From assembly GCA_013335535.1 (NCBI GenBank), contig JAAXVL010000013.1, positions 27,782 to 91,781 of the forward strand: DNA of 64,000 bases, given 5' to 3'. Both the position numbers and the translations under genes were made by a program. Positions 1 through 10,719 of the stretch are shown here, one piece after another. Position 1 is the first letter of the stretch. Each line of letters begins with the position of its first letter. The notes under the pieces are model-generated. The model did not search any database. It saw only the letters and a list, made by a program, of their open reading frames with translations, and was not told the origin of the DNA. The DNA is from Azonexaceae bacterium. GTDB lineage: Bacteria > Pseudomonadota > Gammaproteobacteria > Burkholderiales > Rhodocyclaceae.

Positions 1-204
1 CAAGATGAACTGGAAGACGATTCCCGGGATTTCCTGCCGGTGGTACGCGAACTGGATGTGCTTGAGTTAGTTGAGGATGAAATCCTCCTCAGTCTGCCAG
101 TAGCGCCGCGGCACGAAAAATGTGGTTTACCTGGTGCAGCTAATGCTGGTGAGCGGATTAATCCGTTTGCAAAGTTGGCTGGGCTTAAAGGTAAGCCGAA
201 CTGA
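1..204 (+). CDS. yceD: YceD/DUF177 family protein, C-terminal part (5' truncated by window)
   Basis: Frame 1 open to TGA at 202-204 (…FLPVVRELDVLELVEDEILLSLPVAPRHEKC…NPFAKLAGLKGKPN), directly upstream of rpmF as usual. Confidence 0.8.
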   Translation, partial: QDELEDDSRDFLPVVRELDVLELVEDEILLSLPVAPRHEKCGLPGAANAGERINPFAKLAGLKGKPN

Positions 205-222
205 TTTTTTTGGAGTAAGAAA

Positions 223-402
223 ATGGCCGTTCAACAGAACAAAAAGTCCCCGTCCAAGCGTGGCATGCACCGCGCTCACGACTTCCTGGTCGCCCCCCCG
301 CTGGCAGTCGAGCCGACCACCGGCGAAGCCCATCTGCGCCACCATATTTCCCCGGCTGGTTTCTATCGCGGCAAAAAAGTCGTCAAGGGCAAGGGCGAGT
401 AA
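223..402 (+). CDS. rpmF: 50S ribosomal protein L32
   Basis: 59-aa [25 protein letters not shown]…[12 protein letters not shown]; below ORF-track length cut-off; Shine-Dalgarno TGGAG upstream. Confidence 0.95.
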   Translation: MAVQQNKKSPSKRGMHRAHDFLVAPPLAVEPTTGEAHLRHHISPAGFYRGKKVVKGKGE

Positions 403-456
403 TCGTTCAATGAAGGGCAGGCGGTTCGTAATGAGCCGCCTGCCTTTTATTTTGCC

Positions 457-1485
457 ATGACAACCCGCATTGCCATTGATTGCATGGGGGGTGACCACGG
501 TCCGTCAGTGACGGTGCCTGCGGCCATTCAATTCCTTGCGGAGCATCCGTCAGCCAATCTCGTCCTGGTCGGTCAGGATGATGTTTTGCGTCCGTTGCTC
601 GGCAACCATGCCAACGATTCCCGCATCCGCCTTGTTCACGCCTCCGAAATTGTTGGCATGGACGAGTCGCCTGCGCTTGCCCTGCGCAACAAAAAAGATT
701 CGTCGATGCGCATTGCCATCAATCAGGTCAAGGAAGGTGCGGCAGATGCCTGTGTTTCCGCCGGTAACACGGGGGCGCTCATGGCTATATCCCGATTTGT
801 CCTGAAAATGTTGCCAGGAATTGATCGGCCTGCGCTTTGCGGGCCGCTGCCTACAGTAAATGGGCATACGCACATGCTGGACCTTGGTGCGAATGTTGAT
901 TGCACCCCTGAGCATCTCTTGCAATTTGGCGTCATGGCAGCAATGCTGGTGGCTGCCATGGAACACAAGGATGCACCGACGGTTGGTATCCTCAATATTG
1001 GCGCAGAAGAGATCAAGGGTAACGAGGTGGTCAAGGCAGCCGCTGAATTGCTGCGTGCCTCTGGCCTTAACTTTATTGGTAATGTTGAAGGTGATGGCAT
1101 TTATCGCGGTGAAGCAGATGTCATTGTCTGTGACGGCTTTGTCGGTAACGTTGCCTTGAAGACATCTGAAGGCTTGGCTCAAATGTTGGCTTCGTCGTTG
1201 CGCAACGAATTCAAGCGCAATTGGCTGACCAAAATCGCTGCCTTGATAGCGATTTCAGTGCTCAACAACTTCAAGAAGCGATTCGATCATCGTCGCTACA
1301 ATGGCGCTATCTTGCTTGGCCTAAAGGGTGTTTCAGTCAAAAGCCATGGCTCAGCTGATGTGCTGGCTTTTGGTAACGCGATTTCGCGTGCTTATGATGC
1401 GGCAGAAAACCGCGTGCTGGAGCGCATTACCAACCGCTTGGCCCAAATGGCGCCGACACCGGTTGTTGTCGTGGAGAGTGTCTGA
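457..1485 (+). CDS. plsX: phosphate acyltransferase PlsX
   Basis: [23 protein letters not shown]… typical PlsX N-terminus; gene context. Confidence 0.95.
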   Translation: MTTRIAIDCMGGDHGPSVTVPAAIQFLAEHPSANLVLVGQDDVLRPLLGNHANDSRIRLVHASEIVGMDESPALALRNKKDSSMRIAINQVKEGAADACVSAGNTGALMAISRFVLKMLPGIDRPALCGPLPTVNGHTHMLDLGANVDCTPEHLLQFGVMAAMLVAAMEHKDAPTVGILNIGAEEIKGNEVVKAAAELLRASGLNFIGNVEGDGIYRGEADVIVCDGFVGNVALKTSEGLAQMLASSLRNEFKRNWLTKIAALIAISVLNNFKKRFDHRRYNGAILLGLKGVSVKSHGSADVLAFGNAISRAYDAAENRVLERITNRLAQMAPTPVVVVESV

Positions 1486-2445
1486 ATGTACGCACGCTTG
1501 ATCGGTACTGGTAGTTATCTTCCGGGAACCCCCGTTACAAATGATGATTTGGCGGCGCGCGGCATTGACACCAATGATGAGTGGATCATCACCCGCACAG
1601 GAATTCGAAGCCGTTATCTGGCCAGTCCAGGCACTACCTCAAGCGAACTTGGTCTGATCGCGGCGCAACGTGCCTTGGAAATGGCGGGTATTTTAGCCAC
1701 TGACCTTGATTTGATCATTGTTGCCACATCGACGCCTGATTTTATTTTTCCTAGCACGGCTTGTCTGATACAGGCTAAATTAGGTAACAAGGGCGCGGCT
1801 GCATTTGATGTGCAGGCGGTTTGCGCCGGTTTTACCTATGCGCTAGGGATTGCAGAAAAGTTTATTCGTTCCGGTAGCCACAAGAAAGCATTGGTTATCG
1901 GTGCTGAGGTTTTTTCCCGCATTCTCGACTGGAATGATCGCGGAACCTGCGTCTTGTTCGGAGACGGTGCTGGCGCAGTTGTGCTCGAAGCCTCCGACAA
2001 GCCGGGAATCATGGCTACGGCGATGCATGCCGACGGCAGCCAGAACACGATCCTGAATGTTCCCGGTCAGATTTGCGGTGGCCAGGTTACCGGTGATCCC
2101 TTCCTTCGCATGGATGGTCAGGCCGTCTTCAAATTTGCTGTACGCGTATTGGCTGACATTGCTGAAGAGGTTTGTCAGGTTGCTGGTATTCAAACCGGAG
2201 ATATTGATTGGTTGATTCCGCATCAGGCCAATATCCGTATTATCGAAGCAACAGGGAAGAAACTCGGTGTTGACCGCAACAAAGTGATTGTGACCGTCGA
2301 TCGCCATGGCAATACATCTGCCGCATCTGTACCGCTTGCGCTGGACGAAGCCGTAAGGGATGGGCGTATCCAGCGCGGTCAGAAAGTACTGGTCGAAGGC
2401 GTTGGCGGCGGGTTTACCTGGGGCGCAGCCCTTCTCGAATTCTGA
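1486..2445 (+). CDS. fabH: beta-ketoacyl-ACP synthase III
   Basis: [19 protein letters not shown]…; AVCAGF active-site region; context. Confidence 0.95.
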   Translation: MYARLIGTGSYLPGTPVTNDDLAARGIDTNDEWIITRTGIRSRYLASPGTTSSELGLIAAQRALEMAGILATDLDLIIVATSTPDFIFPSTACLIQAKLGNKGAAAFDVQAVCAGFTYALGIAEKFIRSGSHKKALVIGAEVFSRILDWNDRGTCVLFGDGAGAVVLEASDKPGIMATAMHADGSQNTILNVPGQICGGQVTGDPFLRMDGQAVFKFAVRVLADIAEEVCQVAGIQTGDIDWLIPHQANIRIIEATGKKLGVDRNKVIVTVDRHGNTSAASVPLALDEAVRDGRIQRGQKVLVEGVGGGFTWGAALLEF

Positions 2446-2461
2446 AACAGGAGACGTAACG

Positions 2462-3388
2462 ATGTCTTTTGCATTCGTATTTCCCGGCCAAGGTTCACAG
2501 AGCGTCGGCATGATGGCAGCCTACGGCGACTCGGTCGTGGTTCGCTCAACCTTTGACGAAGCTTCCGCCGCTTTGGGCGATGATCTTTGGGCCATGGTTG
2601 CCGAAGGTCCGGCTGAAACGCTGACCCAGACAGTGAACACGCAGCCAGTAATGCTGACTGCAGGCATCGCTGCGTGGCGTTTGTGGCTCGACAAGGGCGG
2701 TAAAATGCCAGCAGTTGTCGCTGGGCACAGCCTTGGTGAATATTCCGCGCTGGTTGCAGCTGGGGTGATTGACTTCAAGGATGCTGTGCCGCTCGTTCGC
2801 TTGCGTGCCGCCGCCATGCAGGAAGCTGTGCCAGTTGGTACCGGTGCGATGGCTGCCGTGCTTGGTCTCGACAACGCAGGAATCGCCGCAGCTTGTGCCG
2901 AAGCAGCACAGGGCGAAGTTGTTGAACCGGTCAATTTCAATGCCAACGGACAAACCGTGATTGCCGGACACAAGGCTGCTGTTGAGCGCGCCATGGAGGC
3001 TTGCAAGGCCCGTGGTGCCAAGATGGCTAAGGCTCTACCGGTGTCCGCTCCATTCCACTCTTCGCTGATCCGTCCGGCTGCAGACAAACTTGCTGCTCGC
3101 CTTGCTGAAATATCGCTTAAGGCTCCGCAGATTCCGGTGATCAACAACGTTGACGTTGCGATCGAGAACGATCCAGGACAGATCAAGGATGCGCTGATCC
3201 GTCAGGCCTACAATCCCGTGCGTTGGGTCGAGACTATCCAGTCTATGGCTGCGCTAGGCATCACGACCGTTGCCGAATGTGGCCCGGGCAAGGTCTTGGC
3301 TGGCCTGACCAAACGTTGTGCTGACGGGATTGTCGGCGTCGCACTGGCTGATGCATCTGCCATCGAAGCCAACATCGGCCTGGAGTAA
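2462..3388 (+). CDS. fabD: malonyl-CoA:ACP transacylase
   Basis: MSFAFVFPGQGSQSVGM, GHSLGE motif; start moved from ORF 2360 to ATG 2462. Confidence 0.95.
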   Translation: MSFAFVFPGQGSQSVGMMAAYGDSVVVRSTFDEASAALGDDLWAMVAEGPAETLTQTVNTQPVMLTAGIAAWRLWLDKGGKMPAVVAGHSLGEYSALVAAGVIDFKDAVPLVRLRAAAMQEAVPVGTGAMAAVLGLDNAGIAAACAEAAQGEVVEPVNFNANGQTVIAGHKAAVERAMEACKARGAKMAKALPVSAPFHSSLIRPAADKLAARLAEISLKAPQIPVINNVDVAIENDPGQIKDALIRQAYNPVRWVETIQSMAALGITTVAECGPGKVLAGLTKRCADGIVGVALADASAIEANIGLE

Positions 3389-3391
3389 TCG

Positions 3392-4132
3392 ATGCTGAAA
3401 GAAAAAATTGCCTTGGTAACCGGTGCGACACGCGGTATCGGTCGCGCCATCGCGCTGGAACTAGGGCGACAAGGCGCTACCGTAATAGGTACGGCAACCA
3501 GCGATGACGGTGCTGCTAAAATTTCAGCCTATCTGGCCGAAGCAAACATTGAGGGCAAAGGCATTGCGCTGAACGTCTGCGATGTTGCCCAAACAGATTC
3601 TGCGCTGGCCAATATTGCCAAGGAATTCGGTGCCATCACCATTCTGGTCAATAACGCAGGTATTACCCGTGACAATTTGACCATGCGGATGGGCGATGAC
3701 GAGTGGGATGCGGTGATTGACACGAATCTCAAGGCGGTTTTCCGTCTGTCGCGTGGTGTCATGCGCGGCATGATGAAGGTCCGCTTTGGCCGTATAGTCA
3801 ACATCACCTCGGTAGTTGGCTACTCCGGTAATCCTGGTCAAGCCAACTACTGCGCAGCTAAGGCTGGTGTCGCAGGGATGAGCCGTTCATTGGCAAGAGA
3901 GCTAGGTAGCCGCAACATTACTGTCAACTGTGTCGCGCCAGGCTTTATTGCTACTGACATGACGCATGCGTTGACCGAAGAACAGAAGCAGGCCATGCTG
4001 GCGACGATTCCTCTGGGTCGCGCCGGCACGCCAGAAGACATTGCCGGCACTGTCGGCTTTCTCGTATCCCCGGCTGCCGCCTATGTCACAGGCACGACAG
4101 TGCATGTGAATGGCGGTATGTTCATGGATTGA
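3392..4132 (+). CDS. fabG: 3-oxoacyl-ACP reductase
   Basis: SDR fold, TGATRGIGRAIA, YCAAKAG; context. Confidence 0.95.
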   Translation: MLKEKIALVTGATRGIGRAIALELGRQGATVIGTATSDDGAAKISAYLAEANIEGKGIALNVCDVAQTDSALANIAKEFGAITILVNNAGITRDNLTMRMGDDEWDAVIDTNLKAVFRLSRGVMRGMMKVRFGRIVNITSVVGYSGNPGQANYCAAKAGVAGMSRSLARELGSRNITVNCVAPGFIATDMTHALTEEQKQAMLATIPLGRAGTPEDIAGTVGFLVSPAAAYVTGTTVHVNGGMFMD

Positions 4133-4206
4133 TTTCCCGAAGCCCCGGCTTTTGGTAAACTAGTAACGTTTTTTTTTCGTACCCCTGAGGGGAAGGAGTT
4201 TTTCTA

Positions 4207-4443
4207 ATGGATAACATCGTAGAGCGCGTCAAGAAGATCGTCGCCGAACAACTGGGCGTGAACGAAGCGGACATCAAGAACGAGTCCTCCTTTGTGGACG
4301 ATCTGGGCGCGGATTCCCTGGACACCGTTGAACTGGTCATGGCACTTGAAGAAGAGTTCGAGTGCGAAATCCCTGACGACCAGGCTGAGAAGATCACCAC
4401 GGTCCAGCAGGCTGTCGATTTCATCCTCGCCAACAAGAAGTAA
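4207..4443 (+). CDS. acpP: acyl carrier protein
   Basis: [21 protein letters not shown] motif. Confidence 0.97.
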   Translation: MDNIVERVKKIVAEQLGVNEADIKNESSFVDDLGADSLDTVELVMALEEEFECEIPDDQAEKITTVQQAVDFILANKK

Positions 4444-4463
4444 TTCTATTCTCGTTGACTTAG

Positions 4464-4492
4464 GCAAGGCCGGCCCCCATGGCCGGCCTTGC
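4464..4492 (+). terminator. hairpin/attenuator between acpP and fabF
   Basis: Perfect 11-bp inverted repeat GCAAGGCCGGC…GCCGGCCTTGC followed by TACTTTTG. Confidence 0.6.
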
Positions 4493-4515
4493 TACTTTTG
4501 CTTTCGGAGTGCACC

Positions 4516-5751
4516 TTGGCACGTCGCAGAGTCGTAATTACCGGTCTGGGCATCGTTAGCCCGGTCGGAAACACCGTCGAAGAAGCCTGGCAGAATATTC
4601 TTGCTGGCAAATCCGGTATTGCCGCTGTCACCAAGTTCGATACAACTACCTTTCCGGTTCAATTCGCTGGCGAGGTCAAGAACTTTGACATTACTCAATA
4701 TATTTCCGCCAAGGACGCGCGCCGCATGGATGACTTCATCCATTTTGGCCTGGCCGCAGGCATTCAGGCTGTGCGTGATGCTGGCCTGGATAAAGAAAAC
4801 GTCGTGGATCTCGAACGGGTTGGCGTTGCCATCGGTTCTGGTATCGGTGGTTTGCCGCTGATTGAAGCGACCAAGGAGGAATACACAGCCGGTGGCGTAC
4901 GCAAAGTATCGCCATTCTTTGTGCCGGGTTCGATCATCAACATGATCTCTGGCAACCTGTCGATCGAGTTTGGCTTCAAGGGTCCGAATATCGCCCTGGT
5001 TTCTGCTTGCACGACCGGTACCCACTCAATTGGCGATGCCGCACGTATCATCGAATACGGCGACGCGGATGTCATGGTTGCCGGCGGTGCCGAATCAACC
5101 GTATCCCCGTTGGGGATGGGTGGCTTCTGCGCAGCTCGTGCCCTATCTACACGTAACGATGATCCGACCACGGCCAGCCGGCCATGGGACAAGGATCGCG
5201 ACGGATTCGTGCTGGGCGAGGGGGCTGGTGTCATGGTCCTCGAGGAGTATGAGCACGCCAAGGCTCGTGGCGCCAAGATTTATGCCGAACTGGTTGGTTA
5301 CGGCATGAGTGCTGATGCCTATCACATCACTGCACCGAACATGGATGGCCCGCGCCGTTCCATGGTCAATGCGCTGAAGAACGCCGGCATCCAGCCCTCC
5401 GATGTTCAGTATCTGAATGCCCACGGGACGTCGACGCCGCTTGGTGACAAGAATGAGTCGGATGCCGTCAAGGCGGCCTTCGGTGATCATGCCTATAAAC
5501 TGGTGGTCAATTCGACCAAGTCGATGACTGGCCATCTGTTGGGTGGCGCCGGTGGTATCGAGTCCTTGTTCACCGTATTGGCTATTCACAACCAGATCTC
5601 GCCACCGACGATCAATATCTTCAATCAGGATCCGGAATGTGATCTCGATTACTGCGCCAATGTGGCGCGGCCGATGAATATTGAGTACGGTCTGAAAAAC
5701 AACTTCGGTTTCGGTGGCACCAACGGATCGCTGGTTTTCAAGCGCATCTAA
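4516..5751 (+). CDS. fabF: beta-ketoacyl-ACP synthase II
   Basis: …[17 protein letters not shown]; likely TTG start at 4516 after CGGAG. Confidence 0.93.
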   Translation: MARRRVVITGLGIVSPVGNTVEEAWQNILAGKSGIAAVTKFDTTTFPVQFAGEVKNFDITQYISAKDARRMDDFIHFGLAAGIQAVRDAGLDKENVVDLERVGVAIGSGIGGLPLIEATKEEYTAGGVRKVSPFFVPGSIINMISGNLSIEFGFKGPNIALVSACTTGTHSIGDAARIIEYGDADVMVAGGAESTVSPLGMGGFCAARALSTRNDDPTTASRPWDKDRDGFVLGEGAGVMVLEEYEHAKARGAKIYAELVGYGMSADAYHITAPNMDGPRRSMVNALKNAGIQPSDVQYLNAHGTSTPLGDKNESDAVKAAFGDHAYKLVVNSTKSMTGHLLGGAGGIESLFTVLAIHNQISPPTINIFNQDPECDLDYCANVARPMNIEYGLKNNFGFGGTNGSLVFKRI

Positions 5752-5775
5752 GTTTCATCGGCAGGAAAACGAACG

Positions 5776-6213
5776 GTGCAGTTTCCGATCATTATCGGAC
5801 TGCGCCGTTCGCGTTTTCTCGATGCGCTCCTTCTGATTGTTGTCGTTTTAGCCTGCACAGCAATTTTCGGATTTCAGTGTTCTCCGGCAATACGGGCTAT
5901 CTTGTTCTTGGCTGTCCAGTTTTTCGCGATTCGGGCGTTGTACGCCTTTGCTCCAGAAATCAAGCAAATTCGCCTCGAACGGAACGGGGAGATTTTCGTT
6001 TCTCGGGGCGACGAAAGTGAATTTGTACGGGCGACACCCAAACCAGGCGCGATCATTCACCCTTGGCTGACCGTTATCCGTTTTGCAACAGAGGACTCTC
6101 GAACTGCAACATTGATTGCCACGGTCGACCGGAAAAGTAGCGAAAATTTAAGACGCTTGCGGATGTTTATGCGCTGGCAGGCGAGTTTCAGGGCGACGAA
6201 CGACGACGCTTGA
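5776..6213 (+). CDS. YgfX-like small membrane protein
   Basis: Two hydrophobic segments near N-terminus, position next to nadB/rpoE typical of YgfX; GTG start. Confidence 0.55.
   Translation: MQFPIIIGLRRSRFLDALLLIVVVLACTAIFGFQCSPAIRAILFLAVQFFAIRALYAFAPEIKQIRLERNGEIFVSRGDESEFVRATPKPGAIIHPWLTVIRFATEDSRTATLIATVDRKSSENLRRLRMFMRWQASFRATNDDA
6115..6151 (+). repeat. degenerate candidate copy inside YgfX-like CDS
   Basis: attgccacggtcgaccggaaaagtagcgaaaatttaa. Confidence 0.45.
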
Positions 6214-7768
6214 GTACGGTATTTTTTGCCTTGGCCGCCATCGCCGGAAAATCCCGGGAGAAATGCAGGCCTCGGCTTTCCTTGCGCTGCATTGCACAAC
6301 GAACGATCAAGTCAGCGGTGGCAACCAGATTACGCAATTCAATCAGGTCGTGGCTGACCCGGAAGTTGGCGTAGAACTCTTCAATCTCTCGCCTCAACAA
6401 GCCAATGCGGTGCTTGGCTCGCTTGAGACGCTTTGTTGTACGGACGATCCCGACGTAGTCCCACATGAAGCGACGAAGCTCGTCCCAATTGTGGGAGATC
6501 ACCACTTCCTCGTCGGCATCTGTCACGCGGCTTTCGTCCCACAGCGGCAAGGTTGGAAATTGGCTAGTTTTGCTCGCCAGAATATCCTTGACTGCTGCTT
6601 CGGCAAAAACCAGGCATTCGAGCAAGGAGTTCGAGGCGAGGCGATTGGCGCCATGCAGGCCGGTGCACGATGCCTCCCCGGCGACATAAAGCCCGGCAAC
6701 ATCCGTCCTGCCGTGTAAATCACTGACAATGCCACCGCACGTGTAGTGCGCCGCAGGAACCACCGGAATAGGATCCTGAGCGATATCGATGCCGAGTTCC
6801 TGGCAACGGGCGTGGATATTGGGGAAGTGATTGCGGATGAAGTCCTCGCCCTTGTGGGAAATATCGAGGAATACGCAATCCAGGCCACGCTTCTTCATTT
6901 CAAAGTCGATGGCACGCGCCACAATGTCGCGAGGAGCCAATTCGGCGCGATCATCGTGTTCCGGCATGAAGCGGGTGCCGTCTGGCAGGCAGAGCAGGCC
7001 GCCTTCACCACGAACAGCCTCCGAGATCAGGAAGGATTTGGCCTGCGGGTGATAAAGACAGGTTGGATGGAACTGGATGAACTCCATATTCGCAACCCGA
7101 CAGCCAGCACGGTAGGCCATTGCAATGCCATCACCAGTTGAGGTGTCCGGATTGGTTGTGTAGAGATAGACCTTTCCTGCACCGCCGGTTGCCAGCAGGG
7201 TGTTGGCGGCGCCGACCGTGACAACTTCTCCGTCACGGTTGTTTAAAACATAAGCACCAAAACAGCGGTTTTCGCCCGTACCCAATTTGTCGCCTGTAAT
7301 CAGGTCAATGGCAATATGGTCTTCCAGAACAGTAATGCTTGGATTGGCACGAACCTTCTTGGTCAGCGTGTCCTGAACAGCCATCCCCGTGGCATCGGCC
7401 ACATGAATGACGCGACGTGCACTATGACCGCCTTCGCGCGTCAGGTGGTAGCCAGCCTCATCCTTGGTGAACGGAACGCCTTGTTCGATCAGCCAATCGA
7501 TGGCATGTCGCCCGTTTTCAACGACAAATCGCGTCGCTTTTTCATCATTCAACCAAGCGCCGGCAATCAGCGTGTCCTGAATGTGCGCTTCTATTGAATC
7601 ACGACTGTCGAGGACTGCAGCAATGCCGCCTTGAGCCCAACCAGATGCTGAGTCTTCAAGACTGCGTTTGCTGACCAGCACGACTTTGCATTGAGGGGAA
7701 GCCAGTCGCAAGGCGGCCGATTGGCCAGCTAGCCCGCTTCCGATGATAAGGACGTCAAATTTCTGCAC
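6188..7768 (-). CDS. nadB: L-aspartate oxidase
   Basis: [23 protein letters not shown]…; [26 protein letters not shown]; likely GTG start at 7768 (ORF extends to 7807). Confidence 0.95.
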   Translation of the reverse strand: MQKFDVLIIGSGLAGQSAALRLASPQCKVVLVSKRSLEDSASGWAQGGIAAVLDSRDSIEAHIQDTLIAGAWLNDEKATRFVVENGRHAIDWLIEQGVPFTKDEAGYHLTREGGHSARRVIHVADATGMAVQDTLTKKVRANPSITVLEDHIAIDLITGDKLGTGENRCFGAYVLNNRDGEVVTVGAANTLLATGGAGKVYLYTTNPDTSTGDGIAMAYRAGCRVANMEFIQFHPTCLYHPQAKSFLISEAVRGEGGLLCLPDGTRFMPEHDDRAELAPRDIVARAIDFEMKKRGLDCVFLDISHKGEDFIRNHFPNIHARCQELGIDIAQDPIPVVPAAHYTCGGIVSDLHGRTDVAGLYVAGEASCTGLHGANRLASNSLLECLVFAEAAVKDILASKTSQFPTLPLWDESRVTDADEEVVISHNWDELRRFMWDYVGIVRTTKRLKRAKHRIGLLRREIEEFYANFRVSHDLIELRNLVATADLIVRCAMQRKESRGLHFSRDFPAMAAKAKNTVLKRRRSSP

Positions 7769-7937
7769 GCTGTTCTCTGTAAGAGTTGTTTTGGGCAAAT
7801 ATAGCATGCAGAAAACGATTCATCCGGTTACAGATGGTCACAAATAGGGATAAATACCTATCGGCTTCGCGAAAATGGCTGCGCTATACTTAAGCAACAA
7901 AGAAAGCAACGATCAAACCCCAGGGAAAACGAGAGCC

Positions 7938-8537
7938 ATGAGTGAGCGCGAGATCGATCAAATACTGGTCGAGCGGGCGCAAGGCGGAGATAAGCACGCC
8001 TTCGACCAATTGGTGAGCAAATACCAGCGCAAGCTAGGTCGTTTGCTGTCGCGGTTTATTCGCGATGCGGCAGAAGTCGAGGACGTTTCCCAGGAAGCAT
8101 TCATCAAAGCCTATCGCGCTCTTCCGTCGTTCAGAGGTGATAGTGCCTTTTATACTTGGCTATATCGCATTGGTATCAATACGGCCAAAAACTATCTTGT
8201 TTCACAAGGGCGACGAGCACCGACGACTACCGAATTCGACAACGATGAAGCGGAGACGTTCGAAGATGCATCGCAACTGCGCGACATCAATACGCCTGAA
8301 AGCCTGCTTCTCACCAAACAAATCGGGCAAACAATCAATGCAGCGATGGATGCGCTTCCGGAAGAGCTACGGACGGCTATCGTGTTGCGTGAAATTGATG
8401 GCATGTCTTATGAAGAAATCGCCGGCATCATGGATTGCCCCATAGGCACGGTTCGCTCGCGGATTTTCCGTGCTCGCGAGGCAGTGGCCGGGAAATTGCG
8501 CCCCTTGCTTGATACGTCGTCAGACAAGCGCTGGTAA
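7938..8537 (+). CDS. rpoE: RNA polymerase sigma factor RpoE (sigma-24, ECF)
   Basis: MSEREIDQILVERAQGGDKHAFDQLVSKYQRK…; ECF region 2/4 motifs. Confidence 0.95.
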   Translation: MSEREIDQILVERAQGGDKHAFDQLVSKYQRKLGRLLSRFIRDAAEVEDVSQEAFIKAYRALPSFRGDSAFYTWLYRIGINTAKNYLVSQGRRAPTTTEFDNDEAETFEDASQLRDINTPESLLLTKQIGQTINAAMDALPEELRTAIVLREIDGMSYEEIAGIMDCPIGTVRSRIFRAREAVAGKLRPLLDTSSDKRW

Positions 8538-8540
8538 GCG

Positions 8541-8975
8541 ATGAGTACAGAACAAACTACTGTACATGCAGTTGTCCATACCCTGGATGGCAAATGGGCG
8601 CATGTCGAGGTTGAGCAGGGCGGCTGTGGACGCTGCCACGAAAAAGGCGGATGTGGAGGGCAGCATCTTACCCAGATGTTCTGTAGTGGCCCCAAAACCT
8701 ACCGGGTGGAAAACACGATTGGAGCTGGCGTGGGCGATCGTGTAAAGATCGCAATTGCGCTTGGTAGCGTGAGTCGCTCCGCAAATTTAGCCTATGTTTT
8801 GCCGTTGACCGCATCAATCGGTGGGGCAGCAATGGGCGCTTTGTTCGGTAGCGACCTCAGTGCCATGATAGGAGGCGGAGTAGGGTTGGCTTTAGCTTTC
8901 CTCTACGTCATTGCCCGTTCGCGTAGCCAGGCTGGAAATATCACTGAACGTCCTCATATCGTTTCCCGTTCCTGA
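8541..8975 (+). CDS. rseC: SoxR-reducing system / RseC-MucC family protein
   Basis: GGCGRCHEKGGCGG cysteine motif plus two TM segments, next to rpoE. Confidence 0.85.
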   Translation: MSTEQTTVHAVVHTLDGKWAHVEVEQGGCGRCHEKGGCGGQHLTQMFCSGPKTYRVENTIGAGVGDRVKIAIALGSVSRSANLAYVLPLTASIGGAAMGALFGSDLSAMIGGGVGLALAFLYVIARSRSQAGNITERPHIVSRS

Positions 8976-8991
8976 TCGAATACTGGAGGTT

Positions 8992-10425
8992 ATGTCGTCC
9001 ATGAAGCGCCTGATTGCCTTTTTCTTCATATGCTTTCTTGGTTCGTTTGCCTACGCCCAGACCCGTGGACTGCCGGATTTTTCCGAACTGGCTGAAAAGC
9101 AGGGGCCGGCTGTCGTGAATATTAGTACGACCTATATCATGCGCGGACAGTCACAGGCGATGCCGTTTCCCTTTGACGAGAGTGACCCCGCCTTCGAGTT
9201 TTTCAAGCGGTTTATCCCAAGGAATCCCGGCGGAGCAGTGCCGCGCGACTTTGAAAACAAGTCGCTTGGTTCCGGCTTCATCGTTAACGGTGACGGCTAC
9301 ATCTTGACCAACGCTCACGTTGTTGACGGCGCTGACGAGGTAACAGTACGCCTGACCGACAAGCGCGAATTCAAGGCGAAGACGATCGGCGCTGACAAAC
9401 GGACAGATGTTGCCTTACTCAAGATCAATGCAACCGGCCTTCCCGTTGTCAAATTGGGGGATCCGTCGCAACTGAAGGTGGGTGAATGGGTTGTCGCAAT
9501 TGGCTCACCTTTCGGCTTCGATAATTCGGTGACGGCCGGAATTGTGTCCGCAAAAGGACGCTCATTGCCGCAGGAAAACTATGTCCCATTTATTCAGACC
9601 GATGTTGCGATCAATCCCGGAAACTCCGGGGGGCCACTGTTTAATATGCGTGGCGAAGTAGTAGGGATCAACTCGCAAATTTACAGTCGTAGTGGTGGCT
9701 ACATGGGGGTTTCCTTCGCCATTCCCATCGATGTAGCCATGGAAATTCAGAGCCAGCTGCGTGCTTCTGGCAAGGTTAGCCGCGGTCGTCTTGGCGTCGT
9801 GATTCAGGAGGTGAACAAGGAGCTCGCCGAGTCACTAGGGCTGGGAAAACCGATGGGGGCTGTAGTGAACTCTGTAGAAAGCAACGGCCCGGCCGAAAAA
9901 GCAGGCATTGAGGCTGGTGACGTAATCCTCAAGTTTGATGGAAAGGCCATCAGCAGTTCTGCGGACCTTCCCCGCATGGTGGGTGTTACCAAGCCCGGAA
10001 CCCGTTCTACTGTTCAGGTCTGGCGCAAGGGGGCAACCCGTGAAATTAATGTTGTCATTGGGGAAGTTCCTGATGACAAACTGGCCAGTACAAAACCGCA
10101 GCGCAGCGCCAAATCCGTTGAGCAGCCGGCCAATCGTCTTGGCTTGGTGGTTAGCGAATTGACGGCTGATCAAAAGCGTGAATTGAAAATGAATTCTGGT
10201 TTGCTGATTGAGGATGTCCGTGGTTCTGGTGCGCGTTCCGACTTGCGTCCGGGGGACATCATCATCGCGGTTATCAGCAAGGGCGCCACCACAGAGCTCA
10301 AAACTGTTGATCAGTTGAACAAGCTTCTGGCTCAGTTCGAGAAAGGCAGCAATGTCACGCTACTGATCCGTCGTGGCGAGATGCAGACCTTCATCACGAT
10401 CAAGGGTTTGAATGGCAACAGTTGA
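8992..10425 (+). CDS. mucD: periplasmic serine protease, DegP/MucD family (two PDZ domains)
   Basis: Signal peptide; NAHVVDGADEV, GNSGGPLFN; PDZ domains. Confidence 0.9.
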   Translation: MSSMKRLIAFFFICFLGSFAYAQTRGLPDFSELAEKQGPAVVNISTTYIMRGQSQAMPFPFDESDPAFEFFKRFIPRNPGGAVPRDFENKSLGSGFIVNGDGYILTNAHVVDGADEVTVRLTDKREFKAKTIGADKRTDVALLKINATGLPVVKLGDPSQLKVGEWVVAIGSPFGFDNSVTAGIVSAKGRSLPQENYVPFIQTDVAINPGNSGGPLFNMRGEVVGINSQIYSRSGGYMGVSFAIPIDVAMEIQSQLRASGKVSRGRLGVVIQEVNKELAESLGLGKPMGAVVNSVESNGPAEKAGIEAGDVILKFDGKAISSSADLPRMVGVTKPGTRSTVQVWRKGATREINVVIGEVPDDKLASTKPQRSAKSVEQPANRLGLVVSELTADQKRELKMNSGLLIEDVRGSGARSDLRPGDIIIAVISKGATTELKTVDQLNKLLAQFEKGSNVTLLIRRGEMQTFITIKGLNGNS

Positions 10426-10660
10426 ACTGACCCTGATGAGTCGTGGCTACTGCCACCTTTGTCATGACATGGAGGAGGCTCTTAAGCCGATCGCTGAAGA
10501 GTTTGGCGCCTCAATTACCGTGCTTGACGTTGATGCAGACCCGTTGCTTGAAGTACGTTATGACGAATTGGTCCCGGTACTGTTGCATGGAGAGACCGAG
10601 CTTTGTCACTACTTTCTGGATGAGGCTAAAACCCGTGAATATTTGGCTGGAATCCGCTAA
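10412..10660 (+). CDS. glutaredoxin-like (DUF836) protein
   Basis: LMSRGYCHLCHDMEEAL CxxC; between mucD and lepA. Confidence 0.8.
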   Translation: MATVELTLMSRGYCHLCHDMEEALKPIAEEFGASITVLDVDADPLLEVRYDELVPVLLHGETELCHYFLDEAKTREYLAGIR

Positions 10661-10685
10661 AATCGAGGGTCTTCTGAAAAGGGAA

Positions 10686-10709
10686 GGGCGCGGGACGGCG
10701 CCCTTTTTT
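10686..10709 (+). terminator. Rho-independent terminator
   Basis: GGGCGC GGGACG GCGCCC TTTTTT. Confidence 0.75.
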
Positions 10710-10719
10710 ACTGGCATCA

